Assembly: GCA_934098665.1 (NCBI GenBank)
Contig: CAKOOO010000015.1
Coordinates: forward strand, 1-18,591
DNA length: 18,591 nucleotides
DNA from: an uncultured Bacilli bacterium
GTDB lineage: Bacteria; Bacillota_I; Bacilli_A; RF39; UBA660
Direction: 5' to 3'
Below are positions 7,369-15,580 of the stretch, in pieces; position 1 is the first letter of the stretch, and every line of letters starts with the position of its first letter. Made by a program: the position numbers and the translations under genes. The notes under the pieces were generated by a model. It worked only from the letters and a program-made list of their open reading frames with translations. It had not been told where the DNA came from and ran no database searches.

Positions 7369-7384
7369 TATTTTTCTCCTTTAA

Positions 7385-8263
7385 TTAAATACTTTTTATA
7401 AAATCATAGATATATGGATATATAATTTTATATCCCTCATAATTTAAATGAAGATTATCTGGCAAATATTTTTTTGTATCAACTTTTAAGATATTTGAAT
7501 ATTCTTCATTAAATAAATCTAAATATTTTATATTCCATTTATCAAGAATCTCTTTTGTCATTAATATATATTTATTATAATCATCATAACTCCATTTTAA
7601 GCCTCTTTCCGTATAATTTGGAGTATAATAAGTTATAATATATCCAATTTTTGCATCTTTAAAATATTTTTTTGCATTATATATATATGATTCAAGCCCT
7701 CCTGCAAAAGTATTTATATCAAAATTATTTTCATCTTTACTATTTGATATTTTTCCTAAAGGTGTGTTATATAGTACGTCATTAATCCCACCTTGCATTA
7801 TTACATAATCATATTTTTCATTTGCGTGAGAAATAATTGTATCTGTAAGCCACTTATTTTTATCATCATAAGTTGATACCCTATAATCACTTATTCCAGC
7901 ATTTATAACATTGTTAAAATCATAATTATCCTTTATAAATCCTACCCATGAATAACCTTTGGTTAGAAAGCCATAAGTTATGGAATCTCCAAAAAATATA
8001 ATATTTTTATTTTTAGTTACAGAGGTATAAACAATTTTATAAGAAACTTCTTTATTATCAAGGATGCAATTTATAGTATCATCATTTTTTTTACAAACTA
8101 CTTTTTTATTATCTGAAGATACAATATTATCTAAATAATTATAATTTTCATTTGCTTGAATATGTACTTCTTTAGATTTAACATTTATAAAAGTTTCTTT
8201 TTCTTTTACATTATTACAACCACATATAACTACACATAACATTATTAAAATAAATTTTTTCAT
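7385..8263 (-). CDS. SGNH/GDSL-type hydrolase lipoprotein
   Basis: A 292-aa protein. The N-terminus MKKFILIMLCVVICGC is a lipoprotein signal with the probable lipidated Cys16 (ICGC). A small beta-rich segment (about 25-80) leads to an SGNH domain. This has block I FFGDSITYG (nucleophile Ser94), block III GGINDV, and block V DNLHLN with the Asp-x-x-His pair, so the catalytic set appears complete. It is therefore a likely surface esterase or acyltransferase anchored to the outer face of the membrane. It starts 7 nt after the DHHW gene stop, with AAGGTAGGT as ribosome-binding site. In this operon it could remove or transfer O-acyl groups on a surface glycan. The substrate is unknown. Confidence 0.85.
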   Translation of the reverse strand: MKKFILIMLCVVICGCNNVKEKETFINVKSKEVHIQANENYNYLDNIVSSDNKKVVCKKNDDTINCILDNKEVSYKIVYTSVTKNKNIIFFGDSITYGFLTKGYSWVGFIKDNYDFNNVINAGISDYRVSTYDDKNKWLTDTIISHANEKYDYVIMQGGINDVLYNTPLGKISNSKDENNFDINTFAGGLESYIYNAKKYFKDAKIGYIITYYTPNYTERGLKWSYDDYNKYILMTKEILDKWNIKYLDLFNEEYSNILKVDTKKYLPDNLHLNYEGYKIIYPYIYDFIKSI

Positions 8264-8270
8264 AAATTAC

Positions 8271-9329
8271 CTACCTTAACTTTAATATTGACATATCATC
8301 ATATAAATTGTTTAAATTATATAATATTAATACATTATCAATATTTTTACTCTTTACAAAATCACTTACACTTTTATTATAATACCTTAAATCAATTACA
8401 TAAATATTTTTATAATGTGATGTTAAAAAAGGAATAAATGAATTTGCATAACTATTTTTTATAACAAGAATTGAGTTTTCATTTTCAAAATTTTCAATTT
8501 CTATTAAAGCATGATTATTATCTAAAAATATTGAATACTTATCTTTTTTATCTAAATAATCATAATTATATAAACTATTAGTTACTTTATTTTCATTAAC
8601 ATAATTTATAGTTAAATTTTCATTTTTTAAAAATAAATATATATCATCACTTTTATCATAACTAAGCACTTTTGTTTGACTTGTTCCTTTAAAAGAGTTA
8701 CTTACTTTAACAATATTATAATAGTTTTCGTCATTTGGAATAATGTTTTTACTTTCCATATATTTTTTATATGCATAATATGCACCGAAACTAGTCCAGT
8801 GATGATCAGTTTTATAATACATATTTGTTTTTTTATTATGATTTTTTAAAGTATCTATTACATTTATATTATTTGAATATTTTAAACTACTATATAAATA
8901 ATTTATATCATTTTCTTCATTTGTGTTAATACTTCTTTTTAGTTTATCACTATTAATATAAATAGAATCAGGAACTATCATAACATCTGTTTGAATATTT
9001 TTAGCAAAATCATTTATTGTTTCTATTATTAAACCACTTTTTTTGATTTCTACTTTTTCTGGCAATAAATAATAATCATTTGCAACATAAACTCCATTTA
9101 CAAGGGTTTTACCACATAATAATTCAATTTTATTTTTTAGTTTTAAAAGTTCATTTCTAAATGGTGCATTATCAAGTAAATAACTCTCTACATTGTTTAA
9201 ACTAAATTTTGTTAAATATCTATTTTCAAATTCTGAATAGTTTTCCTTTTTTTTAAATATAAACATAACTGAATAAATAAAAATCATAATACTTATTATT
9301 AAAAATATAATTTTATTTCTTTTTTTCAT
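8271..9329 (-). CDS. DHHW-family (AlgJ/AlgX-like) extracytoplasmic acylation protein
   Basis: A 352-aa protein with an N-terminal membrane anchor (about residues 7-25). The DHHW-family opening FENRYLTKF is at 34-42, with DNAPFRNEL around 53-61. The name-giving DHHW motif is at 175-178 (YYKTDHHWTSFGAY). A C-terminal KNSYANSFIPFL segment probably supplies the nucleophilic Ser, and VIDLRYYN follows. By analogy with AlgX/AlgJ, the Asp, His and Ser form the catalytic triad that passes an acyl group to an extracytoplasmic polymer. The gene follows the MBOAT gene by 10 nt, the classical pairing of membrane acyl exporter and exported transferase. Its ribosome-binding site is AAGGGGTAG. Confidence 0.88.
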   Translation of the reverse strand: MKKRNKIIFLIISIMIFIYSVMFIFKKKENYSEFENRYLTKFSLNNVESYLLDNAPFRNELLKLKNKIELLCGKTLVNGVYVANDYYLLPEKVEIKKSGLIIETINDFAKNIQTDVMIVPDSIYINSDKLKRSINTNEENDINYLYSSLKYSNNINVIDTLKNHNKKTNMYYKTDHHWTSFGAYYAYKKYMESKNIIPNDENYYNIVKVSNSFKGTSQTKVLSYDKSDDIYLFLKNENLTINYVNENKVTNSLYNYDYLDKKDKYSIFLDNNHALIEIENFENENSILVIKNSYANSFIPFLTSHYKNIYVIDLRYYNKSVSDFVKSKNIDNVLILYNLNNLYDDMSILKLR

Positions 9330-9339
9330 AAACTACCCC

Positions 9340-10653
9340 TTAAAAACTATTATATAAAAATGGTTTAAATGAACCAGATAAAATAAATGAAACTGTAATT
9401 ATAAATAAGCAAACATAAATAATTATTATTACTATATTTATAAATTTGTTATTAGAAATTTTATTTTTTATACTTTCTGGAAGTTTTAAAATCATAAGTA
9501 AACTTAATATGATTAAAAATAAATTATCCCTTAAATAAAAGATTACTTCATTATTATAAAGGTTACCCTTAAACATATTTGATATAAATAAACTTATATC
9601 ATTTAAACTATTTTGAGTAAATAATATATAACCAAATAATACAATAATTATTACATACAAATGCTTAAATATTTTAGGAATCTTTTCTAAAAAATTATTT
9701 AAAACAAACTTTTCTAAAACTATTATTATTCCATAGTATAATCCCCATAATAAAAAATTGATTGTATTTCCGTGCCAAATGCCCGTTAAAAGCCAAACTA
9801 CCATAAGATTTCTTATTGTTATGAGTTTATTATTCTTACTTCCTCCTAAAGGGAAATAAACATACTCTTTAAAAAAATTTGAAAGTGATATATGCCATTT
9901 ACGCCAAAAAGAAGATATACTATTTGCTAAATATGGATTATCAAAATTTTCCTCTAAAGAAATACCACACATTTTACCAAGTCCTAGTGCCATATTTGTA
10001 TAACCTAAAAAATCAAAATATAAATATAATGCATAAATAATTAAAACAAACAAACATGATAAAAATGTTTTATTAGTTATACTATTAAAAGTGTTATATA
10101 AAATACTTAAATTATTTGCAAGTAATACCTTTTGAAATAAACCCGTTAAAAATCTATAAAAGCCTTTTGCTCCTATTTCAAAAGAAATATCTAAATTCCT
10201 TATATTTTTTGTTACTTCATTAAACCTTGTAATTGGTCCCATTAAAACATTACAAAATAATGTAATATAACATAAATAATCTAAAAAACTTTCATTTTTA
10301 ATTTTATTATGTTTTCTATCAAGTATGTAACTAATATTATTAAAGGTATAAAAACTTATCCCTAAAGGAAATATAAAATAGTTTGTATATTTAAAAAAAC
10401 TTAAAAATAATATATTAATTATTACCAAAACATTATATGATCTTTGATATTTTTTCCCTAATAGCTTAATATAAAAATAATTAAATAAAATGGTAAAAAT
10501 TAATAAACAAAAATTAAATATTCCACTGTAAAGATAAAATATTAAATTAAATATTATAAGAACAATATATCTTTTTGACTTTGGAAACAAAATAAATAAT
10601 AGATAAAAAATTGGTAAAAAAAAGAAAATAAATAATAAACTACTAAAATTCAT
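9340..10653 (-). CDS. MBOAT-family membrane O-acyltransferase (AlgI/PatA/DltB-like)
   Basis: A 437-aa polytopic membrane protein with about ten hydrophobic helices. MBOAT hallmarks are visible: FPLGISFYTF (95-104), FDFLGYTNMALGLG (213-226), FWRKWHISLSNFFKEYVYFPLGG (around 249-271) and the catalytic His294 in LTGIWHG. Such proteins hand acyl groups from cytoplasmic donors across the membrane to an extracytoplasmic transferase, here very likely the DHHW protein. Its ATG overlaps the stop of the DUF4358-type gene (TAATG), indicating coupled translation. AlgI-type acetylation of a surface glycan fits better than D-alanylation, since no dltA/dltC/dltD is present. The substrate cannot be read from sequence. 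Confidence 0.93.
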   Translation of the reverse strand: MNFSSLLFIFFFLPIFYLLFILFPKSKRYIVLIIFNLIFYLYSGIFNFCLLIFTILFNYFYIKLLGKKYQRSYNVLVIINILFLSFFKYTNYFIFPLGISFYTFNNISYILDRKHNKIKNESFLDYLCYITLFCNVLMGPITRFNEVTKNIRNLDISFEIGAKGFYRFLTGLFQKVLLANNLSILYNTFNSITNKTFLSCLFVLIIYALYLYFDFLGYTNMALGLGKMCGISLEENFDNPYLANSISSFWRKWHISLSNFFKEYVYFPLGGSKNNKLITIRNLMVVWLLTGIWHGNTINFLLWGLYYGIIIVLEKFVLNNFLEKIPKIFKHLYVIIIVLFGYILFTQNSLNDISLFISNMFKGNLYNNEVIFYLRDNLFLIILSLLMILKLPESIKNKISNNKFINIVIIIIYVCLFIITVSFILSGSFKPFLYNSF

Positions 10654-11099
10654 TAATTTATATATTCCTTTACTACATTATACATTTCTTCATTATTTTC
10701 AGATACTATATATATTAAATAATCACCTACTGATGTTGCAAGTTTATTTTTAATTAAATTAACAGCCTCTGGTGAATATAAACTACTTTGATTTTCTAAT
10801 ATAGAAAACATTTCATCCATATTATTTTTAACTTTTTCTTTATTTTCAGATTTTACTTTAATTAAAGCATAAAAATTACCATCTTGATTTTCACTTGACT
10901 TAATAATATATTCTTCCATTAAAGTTATATCTTGATTATAAATACCCTCAAGTTCTTTATCACTCATAAGAGCCATATTTTGATATTTTTCATCAAGGGA
11001 GTTTGACGCTCCTTTCATATCAAGTGTTGATGCACTTTTGTTACAACCAGCTAAAATAATTGCAAGTCCTATAACCATTATAATTTTTTTTAATTTCAT
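10653..11099 (-). CDS. DUF4358-type lipoprotein
   Basis: A 148-aa secreted lipoprotein. The signal MKLKKIIMVIGLAIILAGC has a textbook lipobox (LAGC, Cys19). The mature part has the pattern I associate with DUF4358: an early KELEGIYN-like segment, a central FYALIKVKSENKEKVKNNM strand-helix, and a final helix after SVGDYLIYIVS. Its function is unknown. Proteins of this type are often found beside MBOAT/DHHW genes, suggesting an accessory role in surface acylation. It begins 1 nt after the stop of the SGNH gene and overlaps the MBOAT gene by 1 nt. Confidence 0.75.
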   Translation of the reverse strand: MKLKKIIMVIGLAIILAGCNKSASTLDMKGASNSLDEKYQNMALMSDKELEGIYNQDITLMEEYIIKSSENQDGNFYALIKVKSENKEKVKNNMDEMFSILENQSSLYSPEAVNLIKNKLATSVGDYLIYIVSENNEEMYNVVKEYIN

Positions 11100-11100
11100 A

Positions 11101-12330
11101 TTAATTTACCACCTTTCCTAAATCTAAATGTTTTACGTAGTCTATATATTTATTTCTTCCTTCTTCATTTAAATGAAAATTGCAATTAAGTTCATCAGTA
11201 CATTCAAATAAACTTACATCAGCATAACCTTCATTATCCTTTATTTCATTTGTAAAATCAATAAAATTTATATTATTTTCATAACAAAATCTTGCTAAAT
11301 AATAATTTAAAATATTAATATTTTTTTGACTTGCTTTATTTAGTGTACCATCATTTATTGGAAATATTGCTGAAAATATAATTTTTGTATCTTTATAATT
11401 TAACTTAATATTATCATAAAATTTTTGAAGTTCTCTTACAAATACATCTTTTTGCATATAAAGTCCAGCATTAATTCCAGGACATACAATTAAATATTTT
11501 GGTTTATATTTTGTAAGAGCATCATTTAAAACTGTATTTTGTCTATTTTCATAAGTTTCAAAAGTCGAAGAATTCATTTGAGCAATGTTTAAGTTATTTC
11601 TTGCCCAAGTTTGATAAGCCGAAATATGTTTTCCTTTTTGATACAGAAATGATGTATTTGAGTCTCCTAAAAAGATAGTATCATTAAAATAATTATATTC
11701 ATTTTCTTCATAAATTAAAGTTGTTTTAGTAAATAGTCCTTTTAAAGTAAAATCTTTTATCGAACTTGTTAATGCACTATCATCAAGAACTTCAACATTT
11801 CTTACAACTTTTGCTTTATTTTTAGAACTATCTATAGCCTCATACACAACCTCATACTTGCCTGCTTTGGTTTCATCAATATTATTTGTTACTTTAATTT
11901 TACTATTAATATCTTTATCATAGTTATCAGTTATTTCATAACCAGGTTCTTCATATTTACTATCTTTATTAAGATATATTATATTATCACCATTTAATGT
12001 AATTACAGGTTTTTCATTATCAACTACATGAATATTTCTAATAACACTTTTTTTAAAATTTAATAAGTTTGCTGTATATGTAACTTTATAATCTCCTAAA
12101 GAGGTATTATCAATATTATTTTTTACATCAACTTTTAACTTTTTACCAAAAAATGTTGCTTTATAGCCATTTTCAAAATAAGAACTATTTACATTTAAAT
12201 AAATGTCTTTATCTCCGATTAAAATAATATTAAAAAGAAAATTTATACTAATAAAAGCAACTAAAAATATAGCTATAATTATAAGTAAAAATTTATATTT
12301 TGTTTTTAATTTTAATTTCTTTTTCTTCAT
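11101..12330 (-). CDS. Membrane-anchored protein with two Ig-like domains and a divergent SGNH domain
   Basis: A 409-aa protein, first gene of the operon. It has a basic N-terminus and a membrane anchor (about 13-37), then two tandem bacterial Ig-like modules (DUF5011 type, about 40-103 and 107-183). The second begins VVDNEKPVITLNGD and ends GKYEVVYEAIDSSKNKA. A C-terminal SGNH-like domain has block I FLGDSNTS (Ser224), PGIN in the block III position (284-287) and NFHLN for block V (His386). The Asp expected three residues before the His is Cys383. So it may work as a Ser-His dyad or be a binding rather than catalytic subunit. The ribosome-binding site is GGGTAG. It has a strong promoter directly upstream. 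Confidence 0.82.
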   Translation of the reverse strand: MKKKKLKLKTKYKFLLIIIAIFLVAFISINFLFNIILIGDKDIYLNVNSSYFENGYKATFFGKKLKVDVKNNIDNTSLGDYKVTYTANLLNFKKSVIRNIHVVDNEKPVITLNGDNIIYLNKDSKYEEPGYEITDNYDKDINSKIKVTNNIDETKAGKYEVVYEAIDSSKNKAKVVRNVEVLDDSALTSSIKDFTLKGLFTKTTLIYEENEYNYFNDTIFLGDSNTSFLYQKGKHISAYQTWARNNLNIAQMNSSTFETYENRQNTVLNDALTKYKPKYLIVCPGINAGLYMQKDVFVRELQKFYDNIKLNYKDTKIIFSAIFPINDGTLNKASQKNINILNYYLARFCYENNINFIDFTNEIKDNEGYADVSLFECTDELNCNFHLNEEGRNKYIDYVKHLDLGKVVN

Positions 12331-12345
12331 AACTACCCTATAAAA

Positions 12346-12374
12346 ATAATACCATTTATATTAATTAATTTCAA
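12346..12374 (-). promoter_or_regulatory. Promoter of the O-acylation operon
   Basis: On the minus strand TTGAAA (12369-12374), 17 nt, TATTAT (12346-12351), with the extended -10 TGG before it. It is squeezed between the patatin gene stop (12375) and the first operon gene. It is the only good promoter seen for 12330-6679, where genes are spaced -1 to 16 nt. Confidence 0.75.
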
Positions 12375-13229
12375 TTATTTTGAGTTTAAATATTCATTTA
12401 ATCTTGTTTTTAAATTGTTATAATCTTTTATACCAATATTATAAATTTTGTCTAAAGATTTTTCATTAACTTTATTAAGACTTATATCAACATTTTCTGA
12501 AGGATAAAATGCAAATACTTTATTTTCATTACTTAGAGTTTCAATTATATTTAAAGAGTGATTATACTGTTTATATCTATTAAGCATTGCTTTTATAAAG
12601 TTTGGATATTTTTTATATTTTGTTTTTATAGCTAAAATTTCACCTTTATTAAATGGCTTTTTAGTATAACCTTTTTCTCTTGTTAAAATAACAATTATTT
12701 TGTCATAGTTTAAAGATAAGGCTGTTTCTATTGGTATACTATCAGAAATTGCCCCATCTAAATAATATTTATTATCAATTTCAACAATATTTGTTAAAAA
12801 AGGCATAGCACTACTTGCTCGTAATGCCTCAATTTGATTAATAACATTAGTTATTTCTATATATTCAGAAAAGCCAGTTTCAACATTTGTAACTGTGGCT
12901 AAAAGAAGTTTATAATTTTTCTCATATTCTTTTTCATCAAATACTTCAAGATTTTTAGTAACATTATAATAAGCAAAATCTTTATTAACAAAATTACCAG
13001 TTTCAATTAATGATTTTTTACCCATATACCTTGGGTCTTTTGAATATTTTTTATTTATATTTATACATCTTTTTGCTTGTTTTGAATAGTAATTTGGGGC
13101 AATTATTGCTCCCGCGGAAACGCCAATGATACAGTCAATTTTAATGTTATCTTCGATAAATTTATCCACTATTGCGGCAGTATACATTCCTCTAAAAGCG
13201 CCACCCTCTAAAACTAAAAGTGTTTTCAT
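12375..13229 (-). CDS. Patatin-like phospholipase (RssA-type)
   Basis: A 284-aa cytoplasmic patatin-family acyl hydrolase. The oxyanion glycine-rich stretch LEGGAFRGMY (8-16), the nucleophile elbow GVSAG (Ser38) and the dyad Asp in DGA (Asp158) are all present, so it should be active on phospholipid or a related ester. The C-terminal part resembles the extension typical of this bacterial subfamily. No signal peptide is seen. ATG 13229 has a strong GGAGG site. It follows the methyltransferase remnant by 21 nt. No terminator is visible after ldt, so it is probably read from upstream. I see no strong promoter of its own, only a weak TTGATA/TATATC pair within the remnant. Confidence 0.92.
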   Translation of the reverse strand: MKTLLVLEGGAFRGMYTAAIVDKFIEDNIKIDCIIGVSAGAIIAPNYYSKQAKRCININKKYSKDPRYMGKKSLIETGNFVNKDFAYYNVTKNLEVFDEKEYEKNYKLLLATVTNVETGFSEYIEITNVINQIEALRASSAMPFLTNIVEIDNKYYLDGAISDSIPIETALSLNYDKIIVILTREKGYTKKPFNKGEILAIKTKYKKYPNFIKAMLNRYKQYNHSLNIIETLSNENKVFAFYPSENVDISLNKVNEKSLDKIYNIGIKDYNNLKTRLNEYLNSK

Positions 13230-13250
13230 ATTTCCTCCATTTCAATTATA

Positions 13251-13627
13251 CTATTTTTTTATTAAATGTACATACTGTGTTTCATCACTAGCAACTATTT
13301 TATAGTTTGGATTTAGTGTATTATAATCGTAAAAAAAATCTTTATTTATATCAGTATATGATAAATGTTCATAAACTAATAAATTATTTTTTGAGGCAAT
13401 ATCTAAAATATCCTTATAAGAATATTTACTTTGCATTTCTTCACCTCATTTGGATAATCTATTACTAGGCTACTTTGCTTACACATAATGTTTGATATTT
13501 TATTTATAACAGCCCAAAAATCATCTTTGCTTAAATAGTAACTAATTCTTAAAAATGATATATGACATTTTTTATTTTTATCAAATTCACATCTGTAATT
13601 AATTTTGTGGTAATATGAGTATAGAAT
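13251..13627 (-). pseudogene. Broken class I SAM methyltransferase (leucine carboxyl methyltransferase-like), 3' part only
   Basis: Two overlapping frames read as pieces of one gene. Frame A (13403-13627) lacks a start codon and encodes KCHISFLRISYYLSKDDF and SSLVIDYPNE. These correspond to the family's SFFSWLGVTYYLTKE-like strand and the following VFDY strand. Frame B (13251-13436, 61 aa, MQSKYSYKDILDIA...) gives the family's C-terminus: YSY helix, NNLLVYEHLS, DINKDFF and a final VHLIKK. The N-terminal SAM-binding half is missing, since the ldt stop is only 15 nt away. The join between the frames is a frameshift with some 30 residues apparently lost. Frame B has a GAGGTGAAG site and could still be translated as a fragment. 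The family assignment is from memory of the consensus. Confidence 0.7.
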
Positions 13628-13642
13628 TTAAGAGAAAACTTT

Positions 13643-14686
13643 TTATTTATTCCAAGGATTATTAATATCTGGATCAGTGGGGTCCCAACCTTTGTTTGGA
13701 CTATTTATATCAATTTTTATACCATCAGGTTTTATAACATTATCTGGTAAAATTTCACTATCATAAATTTCTACAGGAGTTTGCCATAAAATATTATCAT
13801 ATATCCATTTAGCATCCTTTACAGCAAGCCTAATACATCCTAAAGATGCTTTTGTACCAAGTTTATTAAATTCTTCATATTCTAAATCATTCCAATAAGG
13901 ATTATCAATTGTAGGCTTAGAAAAATATGGTACCGAATGAAAAAATATTGAACCAGTAATTCTTAAAGTATAATGTCCCCATACATTACCCACTAAAGAA
14001 AGTGTTTCATATTTATCAAGGGTTTTAAAATTACCTAATGGAGTAGCATCACCAGTGGAACATAACATGGTTTTTATTAAAGTATACTCATCGCCGTCCT
14101 TTTGATAAATTAAAACTACATTAAAAAACCTATTAATTTTAATATAATATTTACTATTTGAATTTATATTTATAGTATTTTTCTTTTGCACATTTAAAGT
14201 AAAATCTTGTATTTCTGTGTTATTTGATGAGTCGCTTGCTTCATAAAATAAATCATATTTACCCTCTTTTGATATATCATAATAGCCTTTAACCAAAACA
14301 TTTATTCTTTCTTTTGAATTATCTATAACTTCAATATTTTTTAATAAATCTACATCTTCATTTTCATAAATTGTAATATCTTTTACCCCTATTATTTCAG
14401 GTTTTTCATCATCAATTACATTAACATAAACATAAGTATGCTTTTCTTTTTTAAAGTAATCTAATATAATTAAATCAATTTTATTTTTACCTAATTTAAA
14501 AAAACTTACGGTATTATCTTTAATTTTACAATTATGACAATTTAAAAATTCATTATAATTGTAATTTTCATTTATATGTAAATCTTTTGTTACCGTAATG
14601 TTATATTTATAATATTTAGTATAAAATAAATATCCACTAAATAAAAATATTGATATAATAATTAATCCTACTACTACTTTTTTCAT
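13643..14686 (-). CDS. L,D-transpeptidase (YkuD) with N-terminal Ig-like domain
   Basis: A 347-aa protein anchored by an N-terminal membrane segment (about 4-22). A beta-rich stretch and an Ig-like module (about 92-167, DDEKPEIIGV ... EGKYDLFYEASDSSNN) precede a YkuD catalytic domain (about 178-310). The active-site signature is complete: HSVPYF (His250) and SLGCIRL (Cys284, Arg286). The tail NKGWDPTDPDINNPWNK is Trp/Pro-rich. The enzyme forms or remodels L,D cross-links, or attaches proteins, in peptidoglycan outside the membrane. No Shine-Dalgarno site precedes ATG 14686. The extended -10 TGTTATTAT ends 6 nt before the ATG, implying a leaderless mRNA. Confidence 0.93.
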   Translation of the reverse strand: MKKVVVGLIIISIFLFSGYLFYTKYYKYNITVTKDLHINENYNYNEFLNCHNCKIKDNTVSFFKLGKNKIDLIILDYFKKEKHTYVYVNVIDDEKPEIIGVKDITIYENEDVDLLKNIEVIDNSKERINVLVKGYYDISKEGKYDLFYEASDSSNNTEIQDFTLNVQKKNTININSNSKYYIKINRFFNVVLIYQKDGDEYTLIKTMLCSTGDATPLGNFKTLDKYETLSLVGNVWGHYTLRITGSIFFHSVPYFSKPTIDNPYWNDLEYEEFNKLGTKASLGCIRLAVKDAKWIYDNILWQTPVEIYDSEILPDNVIKPDGIKIDINSPNKGWDPTDPDINNPWNK

Positions 14687-14692
14687 ACTTTA

Positions 14693-14701
14693 ATAATAAC
14701 A
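14693..14701 (-). promoter_or_regulatory. Extended -10 promoter placing transcription start on the ldt ATG
   Basis: On the minus strand TGTTATTAT, then TAAAGT, then ATG. The spacing is identical to that at hlyIII. The -35 region is poor (TATAAA) and falls inside the 42-bp repeat, so the repeat copy supplies part of this promoter region. Confidence 0.5.
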
Positions 14702-14710
14702 TAAAAATAA

Positions 14711-14752
14711 TGTTTTTTATATATAAAATGCGGCCTGTAAAAAGGCCGCTCA
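14711..14752. repeat. 42-bp direct repeat, copy 1 (left flank of the abiE cassette)
   Basis: Identical over 42 bp to 16261-16302, in the same orientation, with the match ending sharply on both sides. It holds the palindrome TTTTATATATAAAA (14715-14728) and a GC-rich hairpin GCGGCC-TGTAAAAA-GGCCGC (14730-14749) that stands out in this AT-rich DNA. Here it follows the abiEii stop by 12 nt. Confidence 0.95.
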
Positions 14753-14760
14753 AAAAAAAT
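14725..14760 (-). terminator. Terminator of the abiE operon (repeat hairpin)
   Basis: On the minus strand, a T-rich run after the abiEii stop leads into GAGCGGCC-TTTTTACA-GGCCGC-ATTTT, a 6-bp all-GC stem followed by T. It is supplied by copy 1 of the 42-bp repeat. Confidence 0.65.
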
Positions 14761-14764
14761 AAAA

Positions 14765-15580
14765 TTATACATCAACTAATTCTAATGAAGATATAAAGTT
14801 TAAAATTGATTTAATTGTGTCATCTATAGATAACTCTAGCCAATTATTTTTTGCCATGTTAACCATGGATTTAAATCTTTTATTTGATAATGTAAAATTT
14901 AAACTATTTTGTAATTCTGTTATATTATTTTCTTCAATTAAGGTATTTTTAAAAATTAATTTATCCAAATATGTTAAAAAACGATATTTATCAAAATCAC
15001 TTTTATTTATCAAATAATATATATCAAAAATATCTTTATATCTAGTTGATGTAATACCAAATTTTAATAATGACTTTATTTTTTCAACACATATTTGTTC
15101 TTTTGAATTAGCAAGTAAAATGATATTACTAGAATTGGTACATAAATCAAAACATAATTCATCTTGAGCTATATCAATATCTTTATGTACTCCTATATCT
15201 AATTTTGTAGAAAATATATTACCAAAATTATCAGATATTTCAATAAAAACTCTCTTACCATCGTAATCTTGATGATGAAGTTTTTTTATTGGTGAAGTAA
15301 TTTTAATTTTAATATCCTTATCATTTAATTTTCCTATAAATGCTTCTATTGCAGAATCATCTAAAGAATATCTTATAAAATCTATATCTAAATCTTGTGT
15401 TGCTCTTCTTATATCTTTAGAAATAGCCATCATTACAACTCCGCCCTTAATTGTTACATTTTTATTCAAGCTAGAATTGCTTATTTGAGATAAAATAATA
15501 TCTTGGCAAGTTTTCGAAATAGCATTTAAATTTGAATATCCACTTGCTAAATAATTATTAAATATTGTATTTATATTCAT
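14765..15580 (-). CDS. abiEii: AbiEii-type nucleotidyltransferase toxin
   Basis: A 271-aa DNA-polymerase-beta-like nucleotidyltransferase of the AbiEii/AbiGii toxin family. Motif I is KGGVVMMAISKDIRRATQDLDIDF, with Gly46-Gly47 and the metal-binding Asp63/Asp65. A later KLDIGVHKD strand supplies the third acidic site. EQICVEKIKSLL...STRYKDIFDIYYL matches the conserved C-terminal helix pair. Such toxins stop growth on phage infection, reported as GTP-dependent or tRNA-modifying nucleotidyl transfer. Its ATG overlaps the antitoxin stop (TAATG), and GAGGTG precedes it. All key residues are present, so the toxin should be active. Confidence 0.9.
   Translation of the reverse strand: MNINTIFNNYLASGYSNLNAISKTCQDIILSQISNSSLNKNVTIKGGVVMMAISKDIRRATQDLDIDFIRYSLDDSAIEAFIGKLNDKDIKIKITSPIKKLHHQDYDGKRVFIEISDNFGNIFSTKLDIGVHKDIDIAQDELCFDLCTNSSNIILLANSKEQICVEKIKSLLKFGITSTRYKDIFDIYYLINKSDFDKYRFLTYLDKLIFKNTLIEENNITELQNSLNFTLSNKRFKSMVNMAKNNWLELSIDDTIKSILNFISSLELVDV

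Noticed and set aside
13251..13436. Independent 61-aa hypothetical gene
   Set aside because: The overlapping frame upstream continues the same methyltransferase family pattern, so this is the tail of a broken gene even though a ribosome-binding site is present.
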